Origin: Gillisia lutea
GTDB lineage: Bacteria > Bacteroidota > Bacteroidia > Flavobacteriales > Flavobacteriaceae
Direction of reading: 5' to 3'
DNA length: 64,000 nucleotides
Assembly: GCF_021568705.1 (NCBI RefSeq)
Contig: NZ_JAKGTH010000006.1
Span: forward strand, 1-64,000
Shown: positions 50,909 through 59,480 of the stretch, in pieces
Layout: each line of letters opens with the position of its first letter
Position numbering within the stretch: the first letter of the stretch is position 1
Program-made: the position numbers and the translations under genes
Notes under the pieces: model-generated
What the model saw: the letters and a program-made list of their open reading frames with translations, nothing else
What the model was told of the DNA's origin: nothing
Database searches by the model: none

Positions 50909-51698
50909 GTTTAAAATTCAGAATGGAAATATTTTAGAACAGGCATATCTTTCCATCAAAGCCTGTCGCAAACTATTGAGTTCTTACAAAAAGGAAATCA
51001 TTGACACTAAATTTCAGACGATACAAGATGAAATAAATTTCTTTAAAAAGGTAAAGCAGGTTCCTCTTATAAGGCTCATCTACTTTTCAGAAATACATTC
51101 CTTTGAGATTCAACTTCCAAAGGGCGATAAGGATGCCCAACTAAAATCGATTAAAAAGAAAATCAGCAAAATAAATCGCTTTTTCCTGTACAATATCGAT
51201 TTTGGACGTTATGTAAATTCCGGTGCTACCCATTTTGACAAGGAATACTACACCAGAGATTATCTCGAAACATTCCATATAACAACTTCCAAATTTTACT
51301 TTCAAGACCCAGAGTTTTGCACACCAAGGGATATGCTACTTGGCAAATACAAGGCGTATGATTTGTTAGTGATATATTTGGATGAAAAAAAGCATCGAAT
51401 TCGGAAAGGATTGAACGGCAAATTAAATGGTGCTAAACCAATTGAAAAGATACATTGGCCATTTTCAAATACAGATTATGTTGAACTCGTTTATGCACTC
51501 TGCTCAAAGGGATTGGGCAAACAGGATAATCAAGCCATAATGCAGGTTTCCAAAAAAATGCAACAGCTTTTCGATATTGAGCCAAAGGACATCTACAAAA
51601 CCTATCAGGACATCAAAAACCGCAAGAACAGTAGGACACTATTTCTCGATGAGCTTTCCACCTCGTTACTGATAGAAATGGACAAAAGCGAAGAATAA
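50862..51698 (+). CDS. rteC: RteC-family ICE regulator
   Basis: 278 residues of the RteC fold: an N-terminal helical domain (ILEQAYLSIKACRKLLSSY) and a C-terminal winged-helix part (IEKIHWPFSNTDYVELVYALCSKG). In CTnDOT, RteC activates excision genes after tetracycline exposure; here no tet genes are seen, so the inducing signal differs. Encoded just ahead of excisionase-like and DnaC-like genes and followed by a terminator. Confidence 0.88.
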   Translation: MNSQLQSKKLLKDLDEFKIQNGNILEQAYLSIKACRKLLSSYKKEIIDTKFQTIQDEINFFKKVKQVPLIRLIYFSEIHSFEIQLPKGDKDAQLKSIKKKISKINRFFLYNIDFGRYVNSGATHFDKEYYTRDYLETFHITTSKFYFQDPEFCTPRDMLLGKYKAYDLLVIYLDEKKHRIRKGLNGKLNGAKPIEKIHWPFSNTDYVELVYALCSKGLGKQDNQAIMQVSKKMQQLFDIEPKDIYKTYQDIKNRKNSRTLFLDELSTSLLIEMDKSEE

Positions 51699-51718
51699 CA
51701 AGCTATTTTACTGTTAAC

Positions 51719-51756
51719 AAAAGACCGTACTACGGTTGACCTACGGTCTTTTTATT
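51719..51756 (+). terminator. Terminator after rteC
   Basis: AAAAGACCGTA / TACGGTCTTTTT stem; its left part also forms the smaller inverted repeat GACCGTACTACGGT. Confidence 0.82.
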
Positions 51757-51860
51757 TTGGAAGGCGTCTTCATATAATTTGATATGATTTAGCACACCGT
51801 TTCCACTTTAGAAGCACCATAATACTACAAAACCCATCAAATTTCAAAATGTTAAATTTT

Positions 51861-51875
51861 GACCGTAGTACGGTC
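51861..51875. promoter_or_regulatory. Inverted repeat GACCGTAGTACGGTC
   Basis: Seven-base arms around a single G; the counterpart GACCGTACTACGGTT lies in the rteC terminator. Candidate operator upstream of the excisionase-like gene. Confidence 0.45.
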
Positions 51876-51937
51876 GTACTGGGGAATAAAATCCAATAAA
51901 CCTATTCAAATTTGTAGAACGAAAGTCAAATCAGGTC

Positions 51938-51984
51938 AGGGACTATCATTTAAAATCATAAACCCAGATAGTCCCTTTCTTTTA
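51938..51984 (+). terminator. Terminator or attenuator before the excisionase-like gene
   Basis: Ten-base arms AGGGACTATC / GATAGTCCCT with a 19-base loop, followed by TTTCTTTT, ending 14-22 bp before the ATG at 51998. Its place in the leader suggests attenuation. Confidence 0.65.
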
Positions 51985-51997
51985 AAACCGTTCTATT

Positions 51998-52282
51998 ATG
52001 CCAACAAGTATTATTACCACAGACGACCTTCGGGAATTCAAAATGGAATTGCTCGATGACATTAAACAATTACTTACCAGACAAGCCAGCGGGAAACTCA
52101 AAAAATACCTCAAATCTTCTGAGGTTATGGACTTGCTACAAGTAAGTCCAGGCACTTTACAAAATCTTCGTATCAATGGCACATTACCATACACCAAGGT
52201 GGGTGGCATTATCTATTACGATACCGAGGAAATTCAAAAAGTTATGGATGCCAACCGTGTGCACCACGGTCTAAATTCTTAA
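51998..52282 (+). CDS. Excisionase-like helix-turn-helix protein
   Basis: 94 residues with a MerR/Xis-type winged helix: KYLKSSEVMDLLQVSPGTLQNLRINGTLPYTKVGGIIYYD at about 36-75. In Bacteroidota ICEs such proteins act as excision factors or repressors. It is followed 3 bp later by the HTH protein gene. Confidence 0.85.
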   Translation: MPTSIITTDDLREFKMELLDDIKQLLTRQASGKLKKYLKSSEVMDLLQVSPGTLQNLRINGTLPYTKVGGIIYYDTEEIQKVMDANRVHHGLNS

Positions 52283-52285
52283 GCG

Positions 52286-53038
52286 ATGAACTATATAAAG
52301 CTACTTAATGCGGCTTTTGAAAAGTTCTATTTTGATGACCGCCTTAACCCATCCCATATCAGTTTGTATATGGCGCTATTCCAAGAATGGAACAGTTGCC
52401 GCTTTATGGATGAATTTTATGTAAACCGTCGCGATTTGATGCGATGTGCTAAAATAGGTTCTAAGTCTACATATCACAGATGCATCGTCGAGTTAGATTC
52501 TTGGCAATACTTAACCTATTTCCCTTCCAACAATCCCTACAAAGGCAGCAAAATAAAGATGGCCATTATTGGGACAAGTGATGAACCGGTTGTGGGACAG
52601 TACAATCCCATATTAGAACAACTTGCGGAACAGTACCATCCCAGAGGTGTACCGCTTGAGGGACACCACCATCCCAAAAATGGACAGGTTGTGAACCAAC
52701 ACCGTCCCATAGATGGACAAGCATTGGTATCTAATACAAACAATATCAAACAAGAAAACTATATAAAACAACCAAAGGGCTGGCAGGCCGTTTTTATTTT
52801 TTTTGAAGAAAAAGGTTTTGATGCTGATGAAGCTAAAAAATTCTATGAGCATTACCAGACCAGAAATTGGCAAACTGGCGATGGCAAGGAAATCAGAGAT
52901 TGGCGCGCCGTAGCCATCAACTGGATGGACAGAACCGAAATATTCGACGAGGAAAACAAACCAAACAAAAAGCAACCGTCCCAAATCAAGGACAACTTGC
53001 GAACCACTAAAAACAAAGATTATGGACAACCCCTCTAA
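52286..53038 (+). CDS. ICE HTH/replication-associated protein
   Basis: 250 residues. An N-terminal winged-helix-like region (HISLYMALFQEWN, FYVNRRDLMRCAKIGSKSTYHRCIVELD) is followed by a proline/histidine-rich linker and a short C-terminal helix pair (WQAVFIFFEEKGFDADEAKKFYEHYQTRNW). This is found in many Bacteroidota ICEs ahead of a DnaC-like ATPase and may act in replication or transcription. It overlaps the next gene by 17 bases. Confidence 0.72.
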   Translation: MNYIKLLNAAFEKFYFDDRLNPSHISLYMALFQEWNSCRFMDEFYVNRRDLMRCAKIGSKSTYHRCIVELDSWQYLTYFPSNNPYKGSKIKMAIIGTSDEPVVGQYNPILEQLAEQYHPRGVPLEGHHHPKNGQVVNQHRPIDGQALVSNTNNIKQENYIKQPKGWQAVFIFFEEKGFDADEAKKFYEHYQTRNWQTGDGKEIRDWRAVAINWMDRTEIFDEENKPNKKQPSQIKDNLRTTKNKDYGQPL

Positions 53039-53684
53039 AATAACCGAAGGTGGCGTGGAATATTCGCTCGGAAAATTTGATGGTAAAAGTGTGATCTATG
53101 ATTTTCCAAAAATCTTGATTTACCTGAATGCCAAAGGCAAACTTTTGTTTGGCGAAAAGTTTAGGATATATGATGAAGACAAGGATATTTTGCTGAAGCT
53201 CTGTTCCTACTTCATCAAGGATAAAGACAACTGTGAGACTTATGGTATTGACATTGACAAAGGCATTCTACTTTCCGGACCCGTTGGCTGCGGCAAAACC
53301 AGTTTGATGAAATTGTTGCGCCATTTGGTTCCACTACAAAGACCTTACGAAATGATTCCCTGCCGGAATGTAACCTTCAGTTTCAACCATCTTGGGTTTA
53401 AAACGGTTGAAGAGTATGGTAATACCAAATTTTACTGTTTTGATGATTTAGGTGTGGAACCATCTGGTAGATTCTACGGAAAGGATTTGAACGTAATGGG
53501 CGAAGTGCTCTTATCCCGATACGAGCTTTACTTACAAACCAAACACAAAATCAAGACGCACGCCACAACCAATCTCAATGCTGAAGAACTGGAAGAACGC
53601 TATGGTAATCGTGTGCGTAGCCGAATGCGAGAACTTTTTAATTTGATTGCTTTTGATACTAAAGCTGGGGATAAACGGAAGTGA
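53022..53684 (+). CDS. DnaC-like AAA+ ATPase
   Basis: 220 residues. Walker A LSGPVGCGKTSLMKL near 84-98; Walker B FYCFDDLGVEP near 141; arginine-rich sensor region NRVRSRMRELFN near 200. It resembles IstB/DnaC helicase loaders and probably supports replication of the excised element. Overlaps the upstream gene and converges with the mercury module. Confidence 0.83.
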   Translation: MDNPSKITEGGVEYSLGKFDGKSVIYDFPKILIYLNAKGKLLFGEKFRIYDEDKDILLKLCSYFIKDKDNCETYGIDIDKGILLSGPVGCGKTSLMKLLRHLVPLQRPYEMIPCRNVTFSFNHLGFKTVEEYGNTKFYCFDDLGVEPSGRFYGKDLNVMGEVLLSRYELYLQTKHKIKTHATTNLNAEELEERYGNRVRSRMRELFNLIAFDTKAGDKRK

Positions 53685-53701
53685 ATTTAAGGTATGGCTT
53701 T

Positions 53702-53908
53702 TTAACAACAATTTTTATTTTCTTGAATCGGCGGACAAGCCACAGTACCATAAGAACAGAATACACAACAATCCCCTTCTTTTGGTTTCAGAACAGTTTT
53801 GCAATTCTCACATTCATAAAAGAATTGACAGGCGGTGGTTGGCATTTCTTCAGCCTTTTTGTGGCCGCATTCTGGACAGGTAATCGTAGATTTTAATTGA
53901 ATCTTCAT
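53702..53908 (-). CDS. GDCCVxC-domain protein
   Basis: 68 residues. Two zinc-ribbon-like CxxC pairs (CPECGHKK and CENCKTV) precede the signature GDCCVFCSYGTVACPP. Proteins of this kind accompany mercury or other metal resistance genes and probably bind metal through cysteines. The start overlaps the MerTP stop by one base, so the two are coupled. Confidence 0.85.
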   Translation of the reverse strand: MKIQLKSTITCPECGHKKAEEMPTTACQFFYECENCKTVLKPKEGDCCVFCSYGTVACPPIQENKNCC

Positions 53909-54510
53909 TATTCTATTATTTTGTACCCCGTGCTTTCTATAGCTTTTCGGATTGTGGGCAAATCGGTTTTGGTCTTGTCAAATTCCACTATGGTATTAGC
54001 ATTTTCGTAGCTGGCTTTGATAGAAATAATTCCGTCCAATTTATTGACTTCGCTTTCTACGTGTGCCTCACAACCTGCACAGGTCATTCCAGCGACTTCA
54101 AAAGTCTGTTTTTTGATATTGGATTGAGAGACATAGACGATATCCTTGGCGGGCTGTGCATAAAATAGATTGGAATAGTACGGGAAGGCCAGCATCAATG
54201 CGGCGAATAGTGTTACTATCAATAAGAACCGTTTGGATTGCCAAAACGATGGTTTCGCATCATCTTCACAGGCGCAATCTATTTCTTCCTGTGTTTTCGG
54301 TCGTAGTTTCTGGTACCAGGCAAAGACCAAAACAATAATGGTCAAGCCGATAAGATAGGGTCTAAATGGCTCGACCCAAGAGAATGTAGATGCAATTCCG
54401 CTTGTTCCAGCAATTAATGCCAAGACAGGGGTTATACAACATATTGATGCTGCAACTGCGGTAAAAATGCCGGTATAGGCCGCGGTATTTGAAGTTTTAT
54501 TCGGTGCCAT
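53908..54510 (-). CDS. MerTP mercuric transport fusion
   Basis: 200 residues. Residues 1-125 hold three to four helices with the MerT pair of cysteines (SICCITP near 18-24) and a cytoplasmic CAC near residue 82. A C-terminal MerP/HMA domain has the metal motif GMTCAGCEAHVESEV near 140. It imports Hg(II). No mercuric reductase MerA is present in the window, so the module is a transport/regulation unit. Confidence 0.9.
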   Translation of the reverse strand: MAPNKTSNTAAYTGIFTAVAASICCITPVLALIAGTSGIASTFSWVEPFRPYLIGLTIIVLVFAWYQKLRPKTQEEIDCACEDDAKPSFWQSKRFLLIVTLFAALMLAFPYYSNLFYAQPAKDIVYVSQSNIKKQTFEVAGMTCAGCEAHVESEVNKLDGIISIKASYENANTIVEFDKTKTDLPTIRKAIESTGYKIIE

Positions 54511-54522
54511 AATGTAAACTTT

Positions 54523-54894
54523 CTAAGCTGTTTTCTTTCTTGCTGAAATTGAATTGAAAATTCCATTCAAAACATTGTCCTCACTCTTTACCAGCGAATA
54601 ATACAATGTTTGCCCTTCACGTCTCGATGTAATAATTCCCGCATCCTTCATTTTACGGATATGTTGGGATACGGCAGGAACACTCATTTCAAGAATGTCA
54701 GCAATATCGCAAGGACACAGTTCATTCTCTATGTTCAATAGAAATAGAATTTTCAGTCGTACCTCGCTTCCCGCAAGAGACAAAATTTTGCTTATTGCTT
54801 CTAAGCTACCTGAAGAATTCTCTATGGTTTCCTTACATCTCGATATTTGCTTCTTGTCTGCTTCGTTCCGTGTACAGGTTATTTCCAAGCTCAT
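54523..54894 (-). CDS. ArsR/SmtB-family metal repressor of the mercury module
   Basis: 123 residues. Winged helix with LCPCDIADILEMSVPAVSQHIRKMKDAGIITSRREGQTLYY near 56-96; ELCPCD is the metal-sensing cysteine pair seen in ArsR-type proteins, and an upstream cysteine near 7 or 20 may contribute. It heads a three-gene minus-strand operon with MerTP and GDCCVxC genes, 12 bp apart, and probably represses its own promoter at the dyad 54937-54958. Confidence 0.93.
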   Translation of the reverse strand: MSLEITCTRNEADKKQISRCKETIENSSGSLEAISKILSLAGSEVRLKILFLLNIENELCPCDIADILEMSVPAVSQHIRKMKDAGIITSRREGQTLYYSLVKSEDNVLNGIFNSISARKKTA

Positions 54895-54916
54895 CTTTTT
54901 TGATTTAAAGTGGCCA

Positions 54917-54948
54917 CAAATATATCATTATTATATTATTTAAGCAAA
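54917..54948 (-). promoter_or_regulatory. Promoter of the mercury operon
   Basis: On the minus strand TTTG (54948-54945) is followed after exactly 20 bases by TATATTTG (54924-54917), a full Bacteroidota -33/-7 match. The predicted start is about 16 bp before the arsR ATG at 54894. Confidence 0.85.
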
Positions 54949-54958
54949 TACTTAAATA
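54937..54958. promoter_or_regulatory. ArsR-type operator
   Basis: Perfect inverted repeat TATTTAAG-n6-CTTAAATA centred on the -33 TTTG of the promoter, so bound repressor would cover it. Confidence 0.8.
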
Positions 54959-55105
54959 CACTATTGAATAAATTGTTTTTTATAATGTGTAGATAATAAA
55001 CTTAGGTAATCTAACTTCTAAAGGATTTGTACAGTAAAATAACTTCTGAAACACATTGTAAAACAATGTCCTTCAAGCTCTTCGTTAACTCTAAAAAAAT
55101 ATCTT

Positions 55106-55747
55106 TCATAATTCTATTGATTTTTGAATGGATAATAATATCGATAGTGCGATACGCTCAATATTGTGGTTGTCTGAGATATAGCTTTCTTCATCCCAAT
55201 TGGATAAAAAGCCCAATTCTATTAATATGGCAGTACAATAATCTGCTGTTTCCCTTAGCACCTGAAAGTTCGCAAACTTCACACCTCTGCTATCATAGCC
55301 TATTGCTTCACAAAGTGCACTTTCAATTTGATAGCCCATAAAAACCGATGCTTTTGAGAATTTTTCTTGTTTTCTTGAAGCGTAAACTTCAATACCTCTT
55401 GCATCCGGATTATCGGAATGATTGCAATGCAAAGACACAAACAAATCAGCATTTAAGGCTTTGGTCAGTTTAGTCCTGTCCGATAATGATATTAAAGTGT
55501 CTTTATACCTGGTCAAATAAATATCGAGTGGTTTTTCCAAGTCGTCATTTAACTTTAAAATCTCATTTGCAATCGATAAAACCACATCTTTTTCTTGAAT
55601 GTCATTTATACCAATTGCACCAGCATCTTTTCCGCCGTGTCCAACGTCAATTATTATTCGTTTTTGAGCAGTCGATTCTTGTCCAAAAATGAAGCACATT
55701 TTTAGAACCAAAATCACAAAACTGACGTTTTTGAGCAGATTTTTCAT
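55106..55747 (-). CDS. N-acetylmuramoyl-L-alanine amidase (Amidase_3)
   Basis: About 213 residues from ATG 55747, which gives a clean signal peptide (NVSFVILVLKMCFIFGQ); the frame extends 26 residues upstream. Catalytic core: IIIDVGHGGKDAGAIG (zinc histidine), SLHCNHSDNP (zinc histidine region) and CTAILIELGFLSN (catalytic glutamate). It cuts the peptidoglycan stem peptide. Within an ICE it may open the cell wall for the transfer machinery. Confidence 0.87.
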   Translation of the reverse strand: MKNLLKNVSFVILVLKMCFIFGQESTAQKRIIIDVGHGGKDAGAIGINDIQEKDVVLSIANEILKLNDDLEKPLDIYLTRYKDTLISLSDRTKLTKALNADLFVSLHCNHSDNPDARGIEVYASRKQEKFSKASVFMGYQIESALCEAIGYDSRGVKFANFQVLRETADYCTAILIELGFLSNWDEESYISDNHNIERIALSILLSIQKSIEL

Positions 55748-55936
55748 TTTCAATTTTCGGGTTATCAACAACTTCCCTTCAAAAATCCATAGGATTTGAT
55801 GCCAAATAATAGCAACGGAATTCAAACAATATCAAATAATATTTTATTCACAATTATTTGATTTTCAGTTATTTAAGTTCAAATATATGTAAATTTCCAA
55901 TAACGAAAATGAACCAAAAATTTAAACTGTTCCGTT

Positions 55937-56224
55937 ATGAAAAAATCACACTATTTAGCATCCATTCTTTCGCTCTTATCCACTTCGCTTTTTGCTCAAA
56001 TTGGTGGCATTGAAGATTCAGTTAACGATGTAGGCGACACTATCCGAACTATTTTTCCAATACTTCTCGGTGTAATCTTCCTTGTAGGTTTCCTGTTTAA
56101 CGCAGGACATTTTTTTGGGGAAAATGCAGATTTAAAAAAGGGGATTACCCGAGTTTTAGTATTTGTATTGATTGCAGGTGCAGTAGTCGGAATCTTTACT
56201 TACCTAATAGGAATCGTTGTATAA
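55937..56224 (+). CDS. traE: Conjugal transfer protein TraE (DUF4134)
   Basis: 95 residues: signal-like N terminus ending LFAQ, then two membrane helices (about 42-60 and 71-92), the DUF4134 pattern. This small pilin-like protein begins the tra operon. One base precedes the next start. Confidence 0.88.
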   Translation: MKKSHYLASILSLLSTSLFAQIGGIEDSVNDVGDTIRTIFPILLGVIFLVGFLFNAGHFFGENADLKKGITRVLVFVLIAGAVVGIFTYLIGIVV

Positions 56225-56509
56225 ATGAAACGGTTCGAAGTCTATAAAAACATCAGGAAAAGGGCGGTCATTTTTGGGCTGCCCATTTCCCTGTTTGCTT
56301 TGATGATGGTTTCTATTTTGGCTTCGTTGCTCATCATCATCTTCTCTTTCAGCTTTGGGATAATAATAGGTGTGTTGGTTTTCAACGCTTCCCTTTATGT
56401 GGCGCTGACGAGAATAGCCCACAATCCACAACTATTCCAAATGGCTAAGGCTTTTCCAAAAATCATTAGTAACAAAAGAAATTCTGGCTTCGATTATGAA
56501 CAAGATTAA
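56225..56509 (+). CDS. traF: Conjugal transfer protein TraF (DUF4133)
   Basis: 94 residues with two adjacent helices (about 16-60) and an ending in HNPQLFQM, the DUF4133 layout (VirB3-like). It overlaps traG by 14 bases, indicating coupling. Confidence 0.86.
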   Translation: MKRFEVYKNIRKRAVIFGLPISLFALMMVSILASLLIIIFSFSFGIIIGVLVFNASLYVALTRIAHNPQLFQMAKAFPKIISNKRNSGFDYEQD

Positions 56510-58898
56510 CCTTTCGGCATATCAACCCATCGTAGATATTCAGGACAATATCGTATTTGCCAATAATGGCAATGTTATTTTGTGCTACAAAGGAAATCTG
56601 CCGGAAATATACTCGTTGTCTGAAAAGGATTTTGAAGATATGCACGGTGCTTGGTTTCAGGCATTAAAGTCTTTGCCAGTTGGTACTGTGGTTCATAAAC
56701 AGGATATCTACTTGAAGAAATCCTATTCTTCAGAACAACTTCCGAATTCCACCTTTTTGGAAAAAGCTACCCACGAGCATTTTAAAGGTCGTGGACATAT
56801 CGAGCACAGCTGCTATTTGTTCTTCATCTTGACCAAAAATAAGGCACTTAACAATCCGAAATACATCAACCCTTTCCTTAAAGTTTCAAAGGGAATCATA
56901 CAGAAACTGGATGACAACATCAAGAGTTTCGCCAACTCGGTTAGTGATTCGGTTTCCTTTATCAACAATAGCCGAAAGATGGATTTTGTTACGCTTAAAG
57001 CGGAAGAGATACAGCAACTAACAAGTGCCTATTTTAATGGCTTTAATGAAGGTTATGATACTGACATTTTACTGGACAAAAAAAGCGTCAATATTGGCGA
57101 AAACCATTTTGATGCCCTGGCCATCAATAGCGAACTGTGCTTTGGCGAAAGTGTACAGAGTAGCAAAACCAATGAGAAATTCACTTCTGATGATTTTGTG
57201 TTTCATCAAGGGTTTATTGATGGCTTAGGGCTTACGCTTAACGAGAACCATATCGTTAACCAAATCCTCTATCTGGATGACAAACAGAAATGGCGTAAAC
57301 TACTCGATAAGAAAATTGAGGAACTGAATAAAAGTTCCAACTTCGGTTCACAGAATAAAGTGGTTCTTGGCAAAATCCAACACATCCTTGACCAAATCAA
57401 TGCCGATGATAATGCCCGAATCATTCGTGGTCATCTAAATATCGTGTATTGGGCAAAGGAAGCTAAAGAGCTCGACAAAATAACTTCAAAAATAAAGACC
57501 GAATTTAAGGAATTGGATATCATACCATACTATCCAAGAGGCGAAGAACGTAAGAATTATATCCTAAACAGTTACTGCTGTTTTTCGTCCAATTTCTCGA
57601 ACAACGATTTGTATGTAACGGATTTAAAACACGCGCTTTGCCTGTTCATCAATAACACCAATTACAAAAGCGATCCTACCGGAATCATCTTCAACGACCG
57701 TGAGCATAACATTCCTGTTTTAAAGGATGTTTGGGATGAAAAAAAGAAACGAATTAAAGCAAGGAACTTTGCCATTTTTGCACCAACGGGCGAAGGCAAA
57801 TCGTTTTTGGCCAATAACATATTACGTCAGTATTTTGAAAGTGGCGTTCGCTTGGTCATCATAGACCTCGGTGGATCCTACACCAAGTTTGCCAAACTCT
57901 ACCCTGAAAAATATACGGTGCTTCGCTATGAAAGCGGAAAGAACTTGGGCATCAATCCTTTTTATATAAGTGATACAAATGACCTCACACCTGAGCGACT
58001 GGAAGACCTATCCGTCTTTCTGTTTGAATTGTTTGCTTCAGACTTAAAGGTTACCAAAGCACAATCGGTATCGGTCAAAAAGATACTGCGCCACTATTAT
58101 GATAGTACTTCAGAAAATCACTCTTTAGATGGATTTTACAGTTTTATAGAAAGGAATCAGAAGGATCTTCTGGACACCTTAAAAATCCATCCCGACTACT
58201 TCAATGTCACGAGCTTCTTGCACGTAATGTCAGAATATGTCGGCGATGGTCTATATAGCTTTCTTTTTGAAGTAAGCGAAGACCAGACTTATAAAATCGA
58301 AGACAAACGCTTGATTGTCTTTGAACTCGATGAAGTTAAGGACAATAAGGAAATCCTGTCTGTGATGCTCAAGCTCATCAAGTCTGCCATTCAAAGAACT
58401 ATTTGGAAGAACAGAGCTGAAAAGGGAATCATCCTTTTTGATGAGTTTGCCAAGCAATTGAAGTTTGAAAACGTGTTGGAAAGTGTAGAATTCTACTATC
58501 AAGCCATACGTAAACAAAACGGTGCTATTGGGATTATTCTTCAGTCGATAAATCAGCTTCCTAACAATTCAACATCGGCAAGCATACTGGAAAACACACA
58601 GGTCATTTATAGTCTGAACAATGAAAAAGGATATGACGAAGTGGTCAAAAGACTCAACCTATCCAGCCACGACCTTAACCAACTGAAATCCATCAAGAAC
58701 AATCTTTCAGGACCACGGAAGTACACCGAAATGTTTATCAAGATAGGTAGGGAAAGTAACATCTTTCGGCTCGAAGTTCCGAAGGAAGTATATGCCGCTT
58801 ATTTGACCGATGGACAGGAAAATGAAGAAATAATGAAGCTCTACAACGAGCATCACGATATGCAAAAAGCAATAATTCAATTCACATCTAAAACATAA
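56496..58898 (+). CDS. traG: Conjugation ATPase TraG (VirB4-like)
   Basis: 800 residues. The Walker A motif FAPTGEGKSFLANNI is near 427-441 and the Walker B motif GIILFDEFAK near 644-653, followed by an AIGIILQSINQLP region. Full length for the family. It powers assembly of the type IV secretion apparatus at the inner membrane. Confidence 0.93.
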   Translation: MNKINLSAYQPIVDIQDNIVFANNGNVILCYKGNLPEIYSLSEKDFEDMHGAWFQALKSLPVGTVVHKQDIYLKKSYSSEQLPNSTFLEKATHEHFKGRGHIEHSCYLFFILTKNKALNNPKYINPFLKVSKGIIQKLDDNIKSFANSVSDSVSFINNSRKMDFVTLKAEEIQQLTSAYFNGFNEGYDTDILLDKKSVNIGENHFDALAINSELCFGESVQSSKTNEKFTSDDFVFHQGFIDGLGLTLNENHIVNQILYLDDKQKWRKLLDKKIEELNKSSNFGSQNKVVLGKIQHILDQINADDNARIIRGHLNIVYWAKEAKELDKITSKIKTEFKELDIIPYYPRGEERKNYILNSYCCFSSNFSNNDLYVTDLKHALCLFINNTNYKSDPTGIIFNDREHNIPVLKDVWDEKKKRIKARNFAIFAPTGEGKSFLANNILRQYFESGVRLVIIDLGGSYTKFAKLYPEKYTVLRYESGKNLGINPFYISDTNDLTPERLEDLSVFLFELFASDLKVTKAQSVSVKKILRHYYDSTSENHSLDGFYSFIERNQKDLLDTLKIHPDYFNVTSFLHVMSEYVGDGLYSFLFEVSEDQTYKIEDKRLIVFELDEVKDNKEILSVMLKLIKSAIQRTIWKNRAEKGIILFDEFAKQLKFENVLESVEFYYQAIRKQNGAIGIILQSINQLPNNSTSASILENTQVIYSLNNEKGYDEVVKRLNLSSHDLNQLKSIKNNLSGPRKYTEMFIKIGRESNIFRLEVPKEVYAAYLTDGQENEEIMKLYNEHHDMQKAIIQFTSKT

Positions 58899-58902
58899 TA
58901 TT

Positions 58903-59478
58903 ATGAAGACAAAAATTTTAATTCTCGCAACGGCATTCATCTTTTTATTGCCCGCACGCGCTGCGTGCCAGGGAATGCCCACTTATGACAATACCAATTT
59001 TATCAGCTTGGTAAAACAGCTGATAGAATCTGGAAAACAGACAGCACAAATGATTAAGTCTGTAAAATTCCTAAAAGATGCAAAAGAGGCAATAGAGAAA
59101 GTATCAAGCGTTGTTGAGCAACTGAGAGCAGTTGAGGAAATTGGACAGAATAATCAGCGCCTTATCAACGTAATGCAAAATGATTTACAGGATATTTTGA
59201 ATTCGCCCTACATCAAACCAGATGAAGTTTCAAGGGTTGTAGAATCATTTGACGCCATAGTACAAAACTCGTTGGACACAGTAGATTTTATTGATGAAGT
59301 CCTATCCAGCGATTACCTAAAAATGAGTGATGCCGAACGTGCTGAAATCCTGAAAGCAAAAGAACAGGAATCCAAGCAAATGGTTTCCAACATCACTACA
59401 AAAACAAAACGCTATCGTGACATTATTTCTTTTAGAAAAATGCAGGATAAAGTCAATAATAGAGAAACCGAATACTAA
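58903..59478 (+). CDS. traI: Conjugal transfer protein TraI-like (DUF4141)
   Basis: 191 residues with a signal peptide (about 1-22, ending ACQG) and long helices (residues 30-190) that could form coiled coils, matching VirB5-like DUF4141 proteins. It lies 4 bp after traG and 2 bp before traJ. Confidence 0.8.
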   Translation: MKTKILILATAFIFLLPARAACQGMPTYDNTNFISLVKQLIESGKQTAQMIKSVKFLKDAKEAIEKVSSVVEQLRAVEEIGQNNQRLINVMQNDLQDILNSPYIKPDEVSRVVESFDAIVQNSLDTVDFIDEVLSSDYLKMSDAERAEILKAKEQESKQMVSNITTKTKRYRDIISFRKMQDKVNNRETEY

Positions 59479-59480
59479 AA

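Noticed and set aside
51859-52059. 66-codon plus-strand ORF upstream of the excisionase-like gene
   Set aside because: It spans an inverted repeat and a terminator-like stem and overlaps the better-supported gene start at 51998.
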